From contig NC_134416.1 in assembly GCF_030867145.1 (NCBI RefSeq), positions 93,783,183-93,847,182 of the forward strand: a DNA stretch of 64,000 nucleotides, read 5' to 3'. Shown in pieces: positions 62,001 through 64,000 of the stretch. The stretch is from Opisthocomus hoazin (lineage: Eukaryota > Chordata > Aves > Opisthocomiformes > Opisthocomidae). Made by a program: the position numbers and the translations under genes. The first letter of the stretch is position 1, and each line of letters starts with the position of its first letter. The notes below the pieces were generated by a model. That model did not search any database. It saw only the letters and a list, made by a program, of their open reading frames with translations, and had not been told where the DNA came from.

Positions 62001-64000
62001 ATACTCAAATGAAAAATAATTTTTAAACCAAAATTCAAAATATGAACTATACAGCTATACTATCTTATTTTTTTTTTGTAACAGGAAATGGTAGACATTA
62101 CTCTGAAAACTAGCAAGAAAGTTAGTTAATAAGTCTATAGCGTGACTATTGCCATCCTATCTGGCCCTACACAATACTAAATATTACAGCAATTCTTCAT
62201 TCCTGGTTTCCCTGTTTCTGGATGCTTTGTCCAGGTGGGATTTGAGGACTCTGAAGATTTACCTGGTGTTCCTGGGTGGCTGGATAATGGGAATTTTGCC
62301 CGTGTCCTTGTGTGAATGAACTCTGCAGCACAGCGGGTGGGATGCTGTCTGAAAGCACGTGAGCTGCCTACCTGGATGACTTACGCAGAGGGCAGATACG
62401 CCTGAGTGTGTGTATCTGCCTGGTAAGTCCCGGACAAGAATCTCGAAATGCCACGGAACAGCAACTTGAAAAATTATTGATCAATGTCAGATTATATTCT
62501 GCAGTCTTCCAGTTCAGTGAGTGAGTCAGGCTGGGGATGCCTGGGAGGGAAAATACTCCTTTAGACCAGTTGTTTGGATTGCATGCAGAATGCTAAAAAA
62601 CTAAATAACGATTTCAGGCCAAGAAAGAAACTTCAGCTGCTGGCTGTCATACACAGGGTGAGCGTTTGCTTCTTCTACAGGCCCTGGGCTTGTGACAAAA
62701 GCTCTAATTAGACTTGAGCAATTTCTTTGTTTGTGGTTTCTCGTTCAAGTGCAGTTTGGCACTGGTATGCAGATAGGGCAGGAATGGGGAAGGCGAAATG
62801 ACATGGCAAAAACTGAGACGTGTGAGGACCCCCGCTCCCAGCATTCCTCGAGTAACTTCCATGCTCGTTTTTGTGCTCATCTATCGGTTTTGTTTTAAAC
62901 TTTTTTTCTTTTTAAAGGACAGCTGAGTAGATGAGATTTAATTATTAACTGTTACACCTAGCTTAAACGACATTATAAACTCATGAAAGTATTTTTTTTT
63001 CCTTTTATCAGCGCAAGGGAGTGTTAAAGAGTAGTACAGTATTGACCTTATCTCCTGTGCACACACACAGGGTGGGTTCAAATCACTGACTCCTAAGGCT
63101 TGCAGTAAGTATTTATACCAGCAAATCCCAGCTGATAGATCAATGATTTATCCGTTGGAGAGAGAGTTTTAGAATGACTTTGTTCACTCTCAAGCGGAGC
63201 TGAAGTTGCCTTACATTTATACTTCTGGTGCTGCAGGGTGTCTCAGGATGTGTTGTCAACCACGCTGTGAAGAGGAGGAAAAACAAGCGTAGACAAACAG
63301 TTTGGAGTTAAAGGACTTACTTTTGAATTAAATCCAGGTTTTGATGGCAGCATTACACGTCCACAGCGAGTTGTAGGCGCTGTTAGCACCCACGGCTGTT
63401 GATGCCCTTGTGTGCGTGTTTGTATTTGGGCTAATTCTCTCGAGGCAAAAAATTGTGGTCTGTAGTTGCCAGAGCAACAACAACACTGCGCTCAGTGTAT
63501 GGGTGGTGTTCGCCTGTTTTATACCAGTGTGTTGAAAGTGTAGGCATATTGCTGTAGCGCTCGGTGAAACAGGAGAGACTCTTGAGAGAGGAACCATTTG
63601 TTTGTTTTTTTATCCAGAGAATGTAACTTTAATTTAGTGTTTCCTTTACCCTTCTCTGCTAGGGCGCCAGTTCATGATTGCAAATGTAACATTGCAGAGA
63701 GGAAAATGGGCTCAGCAGTTTGGAAAAAGAAAGTTTTGGAGATGTTCTGCTGATGCTGATCAGCAAATAAAATGACGCTTAGAACAAACAGTGGTCCAGG
63801 GCCGAGGGAAATGGGTGACGTAATTACGTTTCTGTCCCATTGTAATTACTTGTGTCGATCGAAAGATGACGGTAGCCGTTCTTTGCCCTGAAACCAGAAT
63901 GAAAATACGAACGAGATAAAAGAGAAGAAATTACAGGGTAGACTTCTTATACATGCAAAAGCAAAGCGAAGGAGTTGGGTTGTTTGCTTTAGAAATGTGA
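56030..64000. other. MBOAT1 intron 1 body, no recognised features
   Basis: AT-rich sequence with no CR1, LTR or RNA gene recognised. A 170-codon minus-strand frame at 58774-59286 begins at GTG, not ATG, its first ATG being about residue 68, and it matches nothing known to me. Confidence 0.45.

Larger units (their letters stand above)
55540..64000 (+). other. MBOAT1: MBOAT1 intron 1 (inferred), partial
   Basis: From the exon 1 donor to the window end I found no exon carrying the expected VNFVVCQ continuation. The first 500 bp is still CpG island, with a GGGAC repeat (55555-55579) and GGGCC repeats (about 55647-55672). After about 56030 the sequence is AT-rich, with no CR1 or other transposon that I recognise. 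Confidence 0.65.

Noticed and set aside
1..64000. CRISPR array, operon or other prokaryotic system
   Set aside because: The DNA is vertebrate (CR1, CpG islands, spliced genes). The tandem repeats seen are minisatellites without spacers.

Overview
This is a nuclear window from a bird. The evidence is a dozen fragments of CR1 (the dominant avian LINE), many still carrying the CR1 3' end of ATTCTGTG-like octamers, a solo LTR of a type I associate with avian genomes, and three recognisable vertebrate first exons. The species is not determined. The gene pair matches a conserved vertebrate neighbourhood (human 6p22.3; I expect chicken chromosome 2), in which E2F3 and MBOAT1 lie head to head.

Layout. 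(1) 1-26335 reads as the large first intron of E2F3, which runs on the minus strand. It holds seven CR1 fragments, one solo LTR, a 28-bp minisatellite, a small CpG-rich patch and long stretches in which I recognise nothing. No E2F3 exon 2 was seen. (2) About 25830-28200 is the E2F3 CpG island. It contains both alternative first exons: exon 1a (26939-27247, 103 codons) and, about 0.6 kb further along the transcript, exon 1b (26336-26350), which encodes the E2F3b N-terminus MPLQQ. Both end in phase 0 at GT donors. The island also holds a run of 37 G, a large near-perfect hairpin and several G-rich tracts. (3) 28201-54589 is intergenic, with five CR1 fragments (one with an uninterrupted 448-codon reverse transcriptase frame, two stacked end to end), a TA microsatellite followed by a 41-bp tandem repeat, and a CCCTTT tract. 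(4) About 54590-56030 is the MBOAT1 CpG island, with coding exon 1 (55450-55539, 30 codons, plus strand). (5) 55540-64000 is the start of MBOAT1 intron 1.

The two genes are transcribed away from each other from CpG islands about 28 kb apart. E2F3 encodes a cell-cycle transcription factor with two promoter-specific isoforms. MBOAT1 encodes a membrane-bound lysophospholipid acyltransferase. Nothing suggests they share a pathway. I found no unknown multi-gene system here. The most interesting signals are structural features of the E2F3 double promoter and the arrangement of the retroelements. Most open frames in the GC-rich parts look like chance frames. One 132-codon frame at 44091-44489 remains unexplained.
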